Source: Algibacter mikhailovii (GTDB lineage Bacteria; Bacteroidota; Bacteroidia; Flavobacteriales; Flavobacteriaceae). From it: a stretch of 64,000 nt of DNA. The translations under genes were made by a program, and so were the position numbers. Below are positions 16,394-26,125 of this stretch, in pieces; the stretch's first letter is position 1; each line of letters opens with the position of its first letter. The DNA lies in assembly GCF_014651495.1 (NCBI RefSeq), contig NZ_BMWZ01000001.1, forward strand, positions 188,575 through 252,574, read 5' to 3'. The notes under the pieces were generated by a model, which did not search any database, was not told the origin of the DNA, and saw nothing but the letters and a program-made list of their open reading frames with translations.

Positions 16394-16582
16394 TCTTTTC
16401 TTGTGTGCCTTATTTATAAAGAGCAGCAAAGTTAAACAATTGGTTTGAGATGATTGGCTGTGTTAATAGCTTCTTAAAAAAGCGTTAATTAACAGTTTTT
16501 CAGCAGTGTTTAACAAAATGATAACATCTGTGGTAGTGAATTCTGTATACCTTGAAAACTCAAACAACAAACTAAAATACAT

Positions 16583-17683
16583 ATGAAAATTAAGTGTACG
16601 TCTTTATTGATGTGCTTGGCTTTAACGTTCAGTTTAAGTACACATGCACAATTAAAAACACCTCAGGGCAGTCAAAAAGCCAAAGTATCTCAAGTAGTTG
16701 GCATTTCTCATGTCACCATAAAGTATTCAAGACCTAGTGTTAACAATCGTGAAATTTGGGGAAAACTTGTACCCTATGGTATGAACAATTTAGGATTTGG
16801 AACGGCCAAAGAATCTCCATGGCGAGCGGGTGCTAATGAAAATACTACCATTGAATTTTCAGATGATGCAGTGGTAGAAGGAAAGGCTATTAAAGCAGGT
16901 AAATACGGATTTCATATCATAGTACAAGCAGATGATAATGCTACATTAATTTTTTCAAACAATAATACCTCTTGGGGTAGTTATTTTTATGAGCCTTCAG
17001 AAGATGCCTTACGTGTCGATATTAAAACAAAAGCAGTGGCACATACAGAACTTTTGACTTATGATTTTATAGCAGTAGACGCCAATTCTACATTAGCGGT
17101 TTTAAATTGGGAAAAAAAACAGTTTCCGTTTAAAATTGAATTTGCAGTGCCTGATATTGTTTTAGCTAGCTTTAGAGATGAGTTTAGAGGTCAGCAAGGT
17201 TTTCAAAGGCAAAATTATGAGACGGCCGCTAATTATGCGTTGAATAATGGTGGTGACCTGGATGAAGCTTTAGGTTGGATAGATGGTGCCATAGCCGGAA
17301 AGTTCTACAGTGAGAAGAACTTTAATAATCTTCAAATTAAATCAAAAATTTTAGAGAAACTGAATAGAAAGGCAGAGGCCGACGCCCTTATGGATGAGGC
17401 TATGGATTATGCTACCATTTTTCAAGTACATCAATACGGCAGAACATTAATAGCAAATGGCGAAATTGATAAAGCAATGACTATATTTAAAATGAATGCT
17501 AAAAATAATAAGAATACCTGGCCTGTGCATTATGGCTTAGCGCGAGGTTATTCCGCCCAAGGTGATTATAAAAAAGCGAAATCACACCTTGAACTAGCTT
17601 TAAATAATGCGCCAAATGAGGGATCAAAAAGTCGCGTTCAAGAGAATATCACGAAGCTAGAAAATGGTCAAGATATAAATTAG
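16583..17683 (+). CDS. DUF2911 protein with C-terminal TPR region
   Basis: The 366-residue product has a signal peptide (cut after about residue 23, THAQ) and is exported. Residues 28-165 form the DUF2911 domain: ISHVTIKYSRPSVNNREIWG, LVPYGMNNLGFGTAKESPWR, AGKYGFHII, SWGSYFYEPSEDALRV. The second half (about 205-360) is helical with TPR-like units (IDGAIAGKFYSEKNFNNLQ, YKKAKSHLELALNNAPNEG). The family is frequent in Bacteroidota and has no known function. It is divergent from mutS2 and ends with its own terminator. Confidence 0.85.
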   Translation: MKIKCTSLLMCLALTFSLSTHAQLKTPQGSQKAKVSQVVGISHVTIKYSRPSVNNREIWGKLVPYGMNNLGFGTAKESPWRAGANENTTIEFSDDAVVEGKAIKAGKYGFHIIVQADDNATLIFSNNNTSWGSYFYEPSEDALRVDIKTKAVAHTELLTYDFIAVDANSTLAVLNWEKKQFPFKIEFAVPDIVLASFRDEFRGQQGFQRQNYETAANYALNNGGDLDEALGWIDGAIAGKFYSEKNFNNLQIKSKILEKLNRKAEADALMDEAMDYATIFQVHQYGRTLIANGEIDKAMTIFKMNAKNNKNTWPVHYGLARGYSAQGDYKKAKSHLELALNNAPNEGSKSRVQENITKLENGQDIN

Positions 17684-17721
17684 AAAAGTCAACATCAATC
17701 AAACTACAATCAGTTGCAAAA

Positions 17722-17752
17722 GCTCAGTCTTTAAAAAGGGCTGAGTTTTTTT
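17722..17752 (+). terminator. Rho-independent terminator after the DUF2911 gene
   Basis: ctcag (17723-17727) pairs with ctgag (17741-17745), followed by seven T. The T tract runs into the stop codon of the convergent miaE gene. Confidence 0.75.
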
Positions 17753-18332
17753 ATCCATGTATGGTTTCGCTTTTGCCGTAATTTTTGATTACTTCGGCTT
17801 CAAAAGTTATAAGATCTTGCCATCGTTTTTCAACATCAATATCTTTTCCGTATTTACGCGCAAAACCAAGAAAAGTAGTGTAGTGGCCAGCTTCACTAAT
17901 CATGAGTTCATGGTAAAATTTAGAAAGTTCGGGATCTTTGATTTTTTGTGAAAGCAATTTGAAGCGTTCGCAGCTTCGAGCTTCAATCATGGCTGAAAAT
18001 AGAAGTCTATCCACCATACATTGTACTCTGTTCCCCCCTTTATTCATGAACTTATAAAGCTCATTAACATAGCTATCTTTGCGTTCACGGCCCAACATAT
18101 AACCACGTTTCTTAATTATGTCATGAACCATTTGAAAGTGCTCAAGTTCCTCCTTTGCTAAGGCTAATAAATCAGTAACTAAATCGGAATGTTCAGAATT
18201 TAATGTGATTATGGTAATGGCATTGGTAGCCGCTTTTTGCTCGCACCAAGCATGATCTGTTAAAATCTCTTCAATATTTGTTTCAACAATATCTACCCAC
18301 CTTGGATCGGTAGCTAATTTTAAACCCAGCAT
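17751..18332 (-). CDS. miaE: tRNA 2-methylthio-N6-isopentenyl-adenosine(37) hydroxylase (MiaE-like)
   Basis: The 193-residue protein is a ferritin-like four-helix di-iron oxygenase. The ligand motifs are visible: E in the helix with DHAWCEQKAA, EELEHFQMVHDI (ExxH), EARSCERFKLL, and SEAGHYTTFLGFA (ExxH). MiaE hydroxylates the modified adenosine at position 37 of some tRNAs using O2. The N-terminus (MLGLKLATDPRW) is typical. It lies 48 bp downstream of recG on the same strand and could share its transcript. Confidence 0.9.
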   Translation of the reverse strand: MLGLKLATDPRWVDIVETNIEEILTDHAWCEQKAATNAITIITLNSEHSDLVTDLLALAKEELEHFQMVHDIIKKRGYMLGRERKDSYVNELYKFMNKGGNRVQCMVDRLLFSAMIEARSCERFKLLSQKIKDPELSKFYHELMISEAGHYTTFLGFARKYGKDIDVEKRWQDLITFEAEVIKNYGKSETIHG

Positions 18333-18380
18333 GCTCTCGTTTTTTGTAAAAGTAATTATAAGATTTTAGTGCAATGCCGA

Positions 18381-20483
18381 TTAACTAATATAATTCCAAA
18401 TATTCTTATACTTACTTAACTGTTTATAGGTGTTTAAAATGACATTGTTTTCTGAAAGCGCAAGGGTAGGGTCTATTTTGAGAATGCTTTTAGCATGATG
18501 TCTCGCATGTTGAAGAATATCATTATCTTTTATGATATCGGCAATTTTTAAGTTTAAAACACCACTTTGTTGGGTGCCCATAATATCTCCAGGACCACGT
18601 AAACGCAAGTCAACCTCGGCTATTTCAAAACCATCATTAGTGCGCACCATGGTTTCAAGGCGCGTTTTACTATCGTTACTTAATTTGTGACTCGTCATTA
18701 ATATGCAATAACTTTGTTCGGCGCCACGCCCTACACGTCCTCTCAGCTGATGTAATTGAGATAGCCCAAAACGTTCAGCGCTTTCAATTATCATTACAGA
18801 GGCATTGGGCACGTTTACACCAACCTCAATAACAGTAGTAGCTACCATGATTTGTGTTTCACCTTTAATAAAACGCTGCATTTCATAATCCTTGTCTTCT
18901 GGTTTCATTTTACCATGAACAATGGATATTTGAAATTGCGGCATTGGAAAATCTCTAGAAATACTCTCATAGCCATCCATCAAATCTTTATAATCCATTT
19001 TTTCACTTTCTTGAATTAATGGGTAAACCAAATATATTTGTCTTCCTTTTGAGATTTCATCACGAATAAATTTGAAGACGTTTAGGCGATTTTTATCATA
19101 TCTATGAACCGTTTTGATAGACTTTCTTCCAGGTGGTAGTTCATCAATAATAGAAATATCAAGGTCACCATATACCGACATAGCTAAGGTTCTTGGAATG
19201 GGTGTTGCAGTCATCACTAAAACATGAGGTGGAGACGTGTTTTTATGCCATAATTTACTCCTTTGAGCAACTCCAAAACGGTGTTGTTCGTCAATAATAG
19301 CCAGCCCTAAATTCTTGAATTTCACTTTATCTTCCAGTAGGGCATGTGTGCCAATAATGATTTGTAAAGTGCCATTTTCTAAAGATTCATGAATCTTTCT
19401 TCGTTTTGAAGTTTTTGTTGAGCCTGTAAGTATTTCTATGTTGATATTCAATATTTTACACCAATCTTGTAATCCATTAAAGTGTTGGACTGACAAAATT
19501 TCAGTAGGCGCCATTAAACACGCTTGAAAACCGTTGTCAAGTGCTATGAGCATTGACATAAAGGCTACAATTGTCTTTCCAGAACCAACATCACCTTGTA
19601 AAAGTCGATTCATTTGGGCATTACTACCTAAATCGGCACGAATTTCTTTCAAAACACGCTTTTGTGCTCCAGTTAAATCAAAGGGCAAATGCGCTTTAAA
19701 AAACGTATTAAAATAGTTGCCAACATTATCAAATGGAAATCCTTTTATTTTTGATTTATGAACTAGATTTTTAATAATTAGTTGGAGCTGAATATAGAAT
19801 AATTCTTCAAATTTTAATCTAAATTGAGCTCGTGAAAGCAAGTCTTGACTTTTAGGAAAGTGCACATTAAAAAGGGCAACTTGCTTGTTTATTAATTTTA
19901 ATTCTGAACGTAAATAATCTGGTAACGTTTCAACAAATTTGCCATTGGTTTCTATAAATAGTTGTTGCATGATTTTACCTATCATGCGATTTGTAATGCC
20001 TCTATTTGATAGTTTTTCTGTTGAAGGGTATACGGGTTGCATGGCAGAACGTAAATTTTTTTCATGTTCCTCTAACAGTTCCAGTTCAGGATGGGGCATG
20101 CTGAATTTTCCGTTAAACCAGTTAGTTTTCCCAAAAGCTACATAGGTCTTATTTAATTTTAAATTTTCTTTGATCCATTTCTGTCCTCTAAACCAAACCA
20201 ACTCAATAGTACCCGTTTCATCTTGAAACGTTCCCACCAATCGTTTGCCTCTTTTTTGGGCTACTTCTTTAAAACTTTTAATTTTTCCAACTATTTGGAC
20301 ATCAGCATTATTTCGTTGAAGTTGATTGATTTTATAGTATCGTGTTCTGTCAATATATCTATTAGGAAATAAATTGATTAGGTCTTGATAAGTATGAATA
20401 CCTAGCTCTTTACGCAGTAAATCGGCGCGGTTCGGGCCAACGCCTTTTAAATAATCAATAGGTGTTTGTAAATTGACAGCCAT
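18381..20483 (-). CDS. recG: ATP-dependent DNA helicase RecG
   Basis: This 700-residue protein has the RecG order. There is a wedge/OB domain at about 1-220 (TPIDYLKGVGPNRADLL, VGKIKSF). The DEAD-like helicase core follows with Walker A GDVGSGKT, IIDEQHRFGV (DExH) and VMTATPIPRTLAMS, and then the second RecA domain with ATTVIEVGVNVPNA and QLRGRVGRG. The end carries the translocation motif region (VRTNDGFEIAEVDLRLRGPGD). RecG remodels stalled forks and branched DNA in the cytoplasm. The length is normal. Confidence 0.97.
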   Translation of the reverse strand: MAVNLQTPIDYLKGVGPNRADLLRKELGIHTYQDLINLFPNRYIDRTRYYKINQLQRNNADVQIVGKIKSFKEVAQKRGKRLVGTFQDETGTIELVWFRGQKWIKENLKLNKTYVAFGKTNWFNGKFSMPHPELELLEEHEKNLRSAMQPVYPSTEKLSNRGITNRMIGKIMQQLFIETNGKFVETLPDYLRSELKLINKQVALFNVHFPKSQDLLSRAQFRLKFEELFYIQLQLIIKNLVHKSKIKGFPFDNVGNYFNTFFKAHLPFDLTGAQKRVLKEIRADLGSNAQMNRLLQGDVGSGKTIVAFMSMLIALDNGFQACLMAPTEILSVQHFNGLQDWCKILNINIEILTGSTKTSKRRKIHESLENGTLQIIIGTHALLEDKVKFKNLGLAIIDEQHRFGVAQRSKLWHKNTSPPHVLVMTATPIPRTLAMSVYGDLDISIIDELPPGRKSIKTVHRYDKNRLNVFKFIRDEISKGRQIYLVYPLIQESEKMDYKDLMDGYESISRDFPMPQFQISIVHGKMKPEDKDYEMQRFIKGETQIMVATTVIEVGVNVPNASVMIIESAERFGLSQLHQLRGRVGRGAEQSYCILMTSHKLSNDSKTRLETMVRTNDGFEIAEVDLRLRGPGDIMGTQQSGVLNLKIADIIKDNDILQHARHHAKSILKIDPTLALSENNVILNTYKQLSKYKNIWNYIS

Positions 20484-20679
20484 GAAGCGAATTTAAACAA
20501 ATCCATTAAAATTTTTGAACTTATTTAATTCGTAATAATTACTTCAAATTGGATTAGTATCTTTTGGTTTTTTGATTACTTGATAGATTATCTTTAAAAC
20601 CACAAAAAAATTAGTGCATAATTCTATATCAATAGTTAAATTTGGCATTCTTAATAAGATAATAAACGCATATTGATTG

Positions 20680-22368
20680 ATGAGAAAGCTTAACGAATTT
20701 ATTTGGGAAACGCATGGTATTCACGCTGGTACAGAGCAAGATCATGTAAAGCATGGTATTGATAAATTGGAGGATATTGTTGATAAGGCTATAGAAGCAA
20801 ACAATCCGAGTATTACCTTTATTATTCATTCTCCGAGATTAACGAATTTCAGATATATAGCTGAGCGAGAGACAAATGTAAAGTTTATTAGAGGGAATAA
20901 ATCCTATTTAAATTACCCAAAGCGTATAGCCAATTTGCGCAAGAAATATGAAGGGCAAATAAACATTAAATACGGCGTAGAGTTAGAGTGGATGGGACCA
21001 GAACTTGGTTTGCAATGGAGTAGATCAAAAATATTTCAAGCTGAAGATGCTGATTATGTAATTGGTTCGGTACATTTTGCTCCTGAAGGTCTGCCGTATG
21101 ACGGGTCGAAAGAAGAAGCTGAAGCTTTACTAAAATTACGAGGAAGCCTTGAGGCGTATTGGGATGGTTATTTCAATGAAATGATCCAAATGATAGAATG
21201 TTTTGGTGATATGATTCAAATTATTGGACATATTGACTTGCCTAAGCTTAATGTTGATATGCCTGAAGCTTTAGTGAATTTTGAAACCAGTTCACATCCA
21301 TTAGCGAATAAATTTAGAACACTTTTAGAGCTTATCGCCGATAGAAATTTATCTCTAGATGTAAATATGGCTGGAAAATTTAAGGGCGTTGGTGTGTATC
21401 CTGTTCAAAGCATTTTACGACGCGCCAATGAACTTCAAATCCCTGTATGTGTAGGTACCGATACGCACCACGTACGTTACTATGGTTTGAATTATAAAGA
21501 GAGTTTAGAATATATACAGGAGGCCGGTTATGAAAGTTATGTGAGTTACTCTAAGTTGATTCCGGAGAACAGAACCATTTATGACGATCATGACTTGAAG
21601 GTTAAATATACTGTCCTAAATAAAGGGATTGAGTTATTAAACCAAAGATTGAATGAGTCTGAACGGCGAATTATTCCTGATTTCTCATTTGGTGGCTCTT
21701 TTTTAGAGTTTGTTGATTTATATAAGAACTCAACTGGTATGGGTGATTATAATGCTATTAGAATAAGAAAATGGGGTAAATCAATAACGGTGACTGATGA
21801 GATTCCACAGAATACTAAACGCATTGTAAACGGCTTGTTTTCGGAGCATTTGGACAAACCAGGGGTGGTATCCTCTCTATTTAATACCTTAGCATCGGAA
21901 GGGATTAATGTGGAAACGGCACGACTAAAATCTAATAAAGACGGAACGGCAGTAGCATTTTTATCTATTGATAATGATAACGGAAATGTTAAAAGCGCTA
22001 TTGATTTTATCAATGGAACGGATGCCGGGTTATTTTCAAAACTTACATACCAAGAAGATGCTGTACTCCCTAATTACTATAGTAAAGGAGTTTATTTGCT
22101 AGAAATGGATGGTGTGCGTTTAAATCTTGCTTTAAGCGAAAAGGTTATTTTAACAAAGCACCATAATGCACCAGGTGTTTTATTGATTTTGTTATCGGCT
22201 TTGGCGTCCAAAAATATTAATATTATTGATTTAAGACTAGGTAAGCTCAATGATACGGGCTACTCAGCAATTGCCGTTAATGGAGATTCTAATGTTATTA
22301 ATGGTTTATTAGGCAAATTAGGAGATCAGTATTATGAGGCTAATTTAATTGAGTTTCATAGTTTCTAG
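20680..22368 (+). CDS. PHP-domain phosphoesterase fused to two ACT domains
   Basis: The ATG at 20680 is preferred to the adjacent TTG. The 562-residue protein begins with a PHP domain of the histidinol-phosphatase type (about 1-270). Its metal-site elements are HGIHAGTEQDH, KYGVELEW, IGSVHF, IIGHIDL and CVGTDTHHVRYYG. After a helical linker (about 270-350) come two ACT domains, near 385-460 (HLDKPGVVSSLFNTLASEGI) and 490-560 (HHNAPGVLLILLSALASKNI), the kind that bind amino acids in biosynthetic enzymes. No his operon genes lie nearby. It is probably a metal-dependent phosphatase under amino-acid control. The substrate (histidinol phosphate, phosphoserine or other) cannot be told. The M1 peptidase starts 24 bp downstream. 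Confidence 0.8.
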   Translation: MRKLNEFIWETHGIHAGTEQDHVKHGIDKLEDIVDKAIEANNPSITFIIHSPRLTNFRYIAERETNVKFIRGNKSYLNYPKRIANLRKKYEGQINIKYGVELEWMGPELGLQWSRSKIFQAEDADYVIGSVHFAPEGLPYDGSKEEAEALLKLRGSLEAYWDGYFNEMIQMIECFGDMIQIIGHIDLPKLNVDMPEALVNFETSSHPLANKFRTLLELIADRNLSLDVNMAGKFKGVGVYPVQSILRRANELQIPVCVGTDTHHVRYYGLNYKESLEYIQEAGYESYVSYSKLIPENRTIYDDHDLKVKYTVLNKGIELLNQRLNESERRIIPDFSFGGSFLEFVDLYKNSTGMGDYNAIRIRKWGKSITVTDEIPQNTKRIVNGLFSEHLDKPGVVSSLFNTLASEGINVETARLKSNKDGTAVAFLSIDNDNGNVKSAIDFINGTDAGLFSKLTYQEDAVLPNYYSKGVYLLEMDGVRLNLALSEKVILTKHHNAPGVLLILLSALASKNINIIDLRLGKLNDTGYSAIAVNGDSNVINGLLGKLGDQYYEANLIEFHSF

Positions 22369-22392
22369 GTTGCTTGTGCAACAATTTTATCT

Positions 22393-24354
22393 ATGATAAA
22401 ATACCTTTTTATATGGTGTTTAGGGGCTCAGTTTTTATTTGGGCAGCAAACAGAATATGTTGATTTTAAATCGGCATATGCTGATATTTATTTCAATGAT
22501 GTCAGTAATCATACTATTACAGGATCTGTCATTTATTATTTTGAAGTTTTAAAGGATATTGATTCCGTATATATTGATGCTAAAGGTTTTAATAGTATTC
22601 ATTATAAGCTAGACGGACAGCATAAAGACAGTTTGTATACCAATGATAAGCTTATCGTCAAGTATCCTTTCAAAGCCAATAGTGAACATAAAATAGCGAT
22701 CTCCTATCAAACAATCCCCAAAAAAACAATGTATTTTATTGATTGGGATTTTGAAGATGGGAATCCACAAATTTGGACACAAGGGCAAGGGAAATACACT
22801 AGCCATTGGCTACCGAGTTTTGATGATATGAATGAGAAAGTTGAATTTGACTTAAACATTACTTTTCATGAGGACTACCAAGTTATTGCCAATGGTAAAT
22901 TAACCTACAAGCAAAACAATGAATCTACAATCACTTGGATGTACGATATGCAAAAACCAATGTCTAGCTATTTACTAGCGCTGGCCATAGGTAAGTATCG
23001 AAAACGTGTGGCGTATGCATCTAGTGGAATCCCGTTGGAAATGTACTATTATCCTAAGGACTCATTAAAATTTGAGCCTACTTATCGGTATACCAAGCGT
23101 ATGTTTGATTTTTTAGAAAATGAAATTGGATTTGCTTATCCGTGGCAAAACTATAAGCAAATACCTGTTAAGGATTTTTTGTATGCAGGGATGGAAAATA
23201 CAAGTGCTACCATTTTTTCTGATGCCTTTGTGGTAGATTCTACTGCCTTTATTGATAAAAATTATGTCAACGTCAATGCACATGAGTTGGCGCATCAGTG
23301 GTTTGGCGATTTAGTAACTGAAACTTCGGGAACGCATCACTGGCTTCAAGAGGGTTTTGCTACTTATTATGCCTTATTGGCTGAACGAGAGGTATTTGGA
23401 GTTGATTATTACCATTACAAACTTTTTGAATATGCCGAAGAGTTAAAAATGCAGGATGCGGCCGGTGGAAGTACAGCGCTTTTGGACCCAAAATCTAGCA
23501 GCACAACCTTTTATAAGAAAGGGGCGTGGGCATTAACAATATTGCATGAAAAGGTGGGGGATAAGGCTTTTAAAAAAGCCATTAAGAATTATTTAAAGAA
23601 TTATCAGTTTAAGAATGTTGAAACGATTGATTTTATTGATGCCGTTGAAAAAACAAGTAGAAAAGATTTGTCTGATTTTGTAGCTACCTGGCTGGAATCA
23701 GAAACTTTACATTATGATCAATTAAGGGATTTTTTATCAAAAAAATCTGCAGACTATAAGCTGTTTTTTGAATTGGATTGTCAAGGTGCAAAACAAGCAT
23801 GCTTTAATTTTTTAGAAACTTCTAAAAATAACCTACTTAAAATAGAAGTCATAAATAGTCTTGGAGGTGCTATTCCAGAATATTTGTATGGTTCTAAGGA
23901 TATTAAAATTCGTCAAGCTTTGGCTCAAACGGTATATGATATTCCGCTAGAACAAAAAGCAAATTATGAATCCTTACTTAAGGATAAATCTTATACCACT
24001 ATGGAAACAGCCTTATATAATTTATGGCGTAATTTTCCATTAGAACGTGAGAAATACTTAGACGAGACTAAGGGTGTTATAGGCTTCAATGATAAAAATA
24101 TTAGAATACTGTGGTTAACTTTGGCGCTCATCACTGAGGACTATGATAATGTTTATAGAAGGCGTTATTTAAGAGAGCTTACTAGCTATACTGGTCCTAA
24201 ATACAGTTTCGAAATTAGACAAAATGCATTTTCATACCTCAATCAAATTGAGGCCTGTAAGGAGGCTTGCAAAGATAATTTAAAGCTTGCTACAAAGCAT
24301 CATAACTGGCGTTTTAAGAAATTTGCTAAGGATTTACTGCATACCATCAATTAA
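22393..24354 (+). CDS. M1-family metallopeptidase
   Basis: The 653-residue product has a signal peptide (about 1-17, cut near LFGQQ) and an aminopeptidase-N-like architecture. A beta-rich N-domain comes first (to about 200). The catalytic domain has the substrate motif GMENTS, the zinc site HELAHQWFGD with the downstream Glu in LQEGFATYYALL, and GAWALTILHEKVGD. A shorter helical C-domain completes it. M1 enzymes remove N-terminal amino acids from peptides; the signal suggests a periplasmic or surface role in peptide use. It lies 24 bp after the PHP-ACT gene and may share its message. Confidence 0.92.
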   Translation: MIKYLFIWCLGAQFLFGQQTEYVDFKSAYADIYFNDVSNHTITGSVIYYFEVLKDIDSVYIDAKGFNSIHYKLDGQHKDSLYTNDKLIVKYPFKANSEHKIAISYQTIPKKTMYFIDWDFEDGNPQIWTQGQGKYTSHWLPSFDDMNEKVEFDLNITFHEDYQVIANGKLTYKQNNESTITWMYDMQKPMSSYLLALAIGKYRKRVAYASSGIPLEMYYYPKDSLKFEPTYRYTKRMFDFLENEIGFAYPWQNYKQIPVKDFLYAGMENTSATIFSDAFVVDSTAFIDKNYVNVNAHELAHQWFGDLVTETSGTHHWLQEGFATYYALLAEREVFGVDYYHYKLFEYAEELKMQDAAGGSTALLDPKSSSTTFYKKGAWALTILHEKVGDKAFKKAIKNYLKNYQFKNVETIDFIDAVEKTSRKDLSDFVATWLESETLHYDQLRDFLSKKSADYKLFFELDCQGAKQACFNFLETSKNNLLKIEVINSLGGAIPEYLYGSKDIKIRQALAQTVYDIPLEQKANYESLLKDKSYTTMETALYNLWRNFPLEREKYLDETKGVIGFNDKNIRILWLTLALITEDYDNVYRRRYLRELTSYTGPKYSFEIRQNAFSYLNQIEACKEACKDNLKLATKHHNWRFKKFAKDLLHTIN

Positions 24355-24684
24355 TACGGTCTTATTTTCAAGTAATATTTTTAAGAGGAACTAGATCTTT
24401 TTATATTCTATAATCCAGATTGTTTATCTGGTTATATCCAAAAAATGATTCCTAATGGGGTTCAATCAATATAGCCGCAAGAAAATAATTCTTACCCATT
24501 ATAATAGATTGATTACTGATGTTAAAGTAGATGTTCCCTTATTTTGAATCTATTTCAAAAAGTTCATTTTCTTAAGTTTTCTTTAAAATACCAAAAAACG
24601 GGTATAAAAACCTTCTTATTATATGGGCGGAAGTCCAATATGTTCATTTTTAATTCATAAATTTATAATTAAAATAATAATCAT
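24355..24684. other. 330 bp intergenic stretch, no gene seen
   Basis: This AT-rich gap lies between the M1 peptidase and the patatin gene. It holds a short inverted repeat around 24415-24431 (ccagat, loop tgttt, atctgg) without a T run. I see no clear promoter, coding frame or known RNA. Confidence 0.6.
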
Positions 24685-25596
24685 TTGAAGGCATTAGTAA
24701 TTTCCGGTGGAGGTAGTAAAGGCGCCTATGCAGGCGGCGTAGCGCAGTATTTAATAGAGGAGGAAGGGCGCGAATATGATATGTATTTAGGTACTTCAAC
24801 AGGTAGTATGTTAATTCCTCATTTAGCTGCCGGAAAAATTGAAAAAATACATCAAGTTTTTACCAATGTAAATCAGCGTAATATTTTTAGTGTTAACCCA
24901 TTTGTCATTCATAAAAAGGAGAATAGAGAATATGTTTCAATTGATTTTTTGAATTCCTTATGGCAGTTTATTAAAATGAAACGCACCTTTGGAGAAAGTA
25001 AATCTTTACGGCGTTACTTAAAAAAACACTTTAGCTATGAAGAATACGAATTAATTCGGGCGAGCAGCGAGGATGTTGTAGTTACTGTGTCTAACTTATC
25101 TAAAAACATGGTCGAATATAAGTCTATTAAAGATTTTAGTTATGACGAGTTTTGCGATTGGATGTGGATTTCTTGTAATTATATTCCGTTTATGTCTTTA
25201 GTTAAAAAAGATGGCTTTGAATATGCTGATGGAGCATTTGGTTGTGTTGTACCTATTCGCGAAGCTATTCTGCGGGGGGCTACAGAGATTGATGCTATAA
25301 TTTTGGAATCTGAAAGCATGACCTATCATAAGGTGTTGGGTAAAAACCCTTTTTCTTTAATGATAAACTTATTTGGCCATTTACTAGATCAGGTAGAGCG
25401 AAGTGATATTCTTATTGGTAAGCTGGCGGCAAAAAATAAGAATGTGAAGCTGAATTTTTATTATACGCCCTCTAGGTTAACAGAAAATTCACTGATTTTT
25501 AATAAAAAGTTAATGACTTCTTGGTGGCAGCAAGGCTATTACTATGCTAAGAAAAAATGTGAAGAAGCCCGTTCAAATGAGTTGCGTATGGAATAA
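24685..25596 (+). CDS. Patatin-like phospholipase
   Basis: The 303-residue protein opens at a TTG; no in-frame ATG lies upstream before a stop, and the protein begins immediately with the oxyanion strand, so TTG is the probable start. Motifs: GGGSKGAYAGG (8-18), the nucleophile elbow GTSTG (36-40, Ser38) and the second catalytic residue in YADGAFG (Asp). This is the Ser-Asp dyad of bacterial patatins, which release fatty acids from lipids. There is no signal peptide, so it is cytoplasmic or on the inner face of the membrane. Its 3' end faces the next gene, 2 bp away. Confidence 0.88.
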   Translation: MKALVISGGGSKGAYAGGVAQYLIEEEGREYDMYLGTSTGSMLIPHLAAGKIEKIHQVFTNVNQRNIFSVNPFVIHKKENREYVSIDFLNSLWQFIKMKRTFGESKSLRRYLKKHFSYEEYELIRASSEDVVVTVSNLSKNMVEYKSIKDFSYDEFCDWMWISCNYIPFMSLVKKDGFEYADGAFGCVVPIREAILRGATEIDAIILESESMTYHKVLGKNPFSLMINLFGHLLDQVERSDILIGKLAAKNKNVKLNFYYTPSRLTENSLIFNKKLMTSWWQQGYYYAKKKCEEARSNELRME

Positions 25597-25598
25597 TA

Positions 25599-26120
25599 TT
25601 ACCATAACTCTGATACTTCATCCTTTATAAATGATAGGGCAGCATCACTAGGTGAGCGTCTTTCCATCATTTCTGTTAAAACAACCTCTCTTAATTTATC
25701 GGCAGTATCGGTCTTTTCATTCATACCAGCTTTTCTAATCAATTGAATAGTCGCATTTTTTGCAGTGGTAACAATGCTCCAACATTTATCACTAATGTAG
25801 ATTTGCTGCGATAAATTATGTTCAAACTCTTGTTCAATACTTTGTATAATTAATGATTCGTAATCTTCTTTATTTGAGGACTTTGGGGTGATTCTGACTA
25901 GTATTTTAGAGGGTGAAATGCGTTCTAAAAAAAGAGCCATACGTTCATAAGCTTGAAGACGTAATGGCATGGCATTAACTTGCATGTCTTTTTTTAATAA
26001 ATAACGTCTTCTACCATCTTCGTTTTTGGTATGTTCTCTGAAAAAGTAAAAGGCAATTATACCGGTTATTAAGGTAGGTATTGCAAATAAAAAAAGATCG
26101 ATAATTCTACTGGTATCCAT
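25599..26120 (-). CDS. Small membrane-anchored protein of unknown function
   Basis: This 173-residue protein has one N-terminal membrane helix (about residues 8-27, IDLFLFAIPTLITGIIAFYF). A soluble part follows, starting with a basic segment (RRRYLLKKDMQVNAMPLRLQ) and then a mixed alpha/beta region (ERISPSKILVRITPK, IEQEFEHNLSQQIYI). I do not recognise a named domain. It ends the run M20 amidohydrolase - glutamate-synthase-like - this gene, starting 5 bp after the stop of the oxidoreductase. The close spacing suggests that it supports that membrane-bound enzyme; this is inference. Confidence 0.75.
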   Translation of the reverse strand: MDTSRIIDLFLFAIPTLITGIIAFYFFREHTKNEDGRRRYLLKKDMQVNAMPLRLQAYERMALFLERISPSKILVRITPKSSNKEDYESLIIQSIEQEFEHNLSQQIYISDKCWSIVTTAKNATIQLIRKAGMNEKTDTADKLREVVLTEMMERRSPSDAALSFIKDEVSELW

Positions 26121-26125
26121 ATAGG

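Noticed and set aside
24411-24433. Inverted repeat ccagat-tgttt-atctgg as a terminator
   Set aside because: The stem is only 6 bp and no T run follows.
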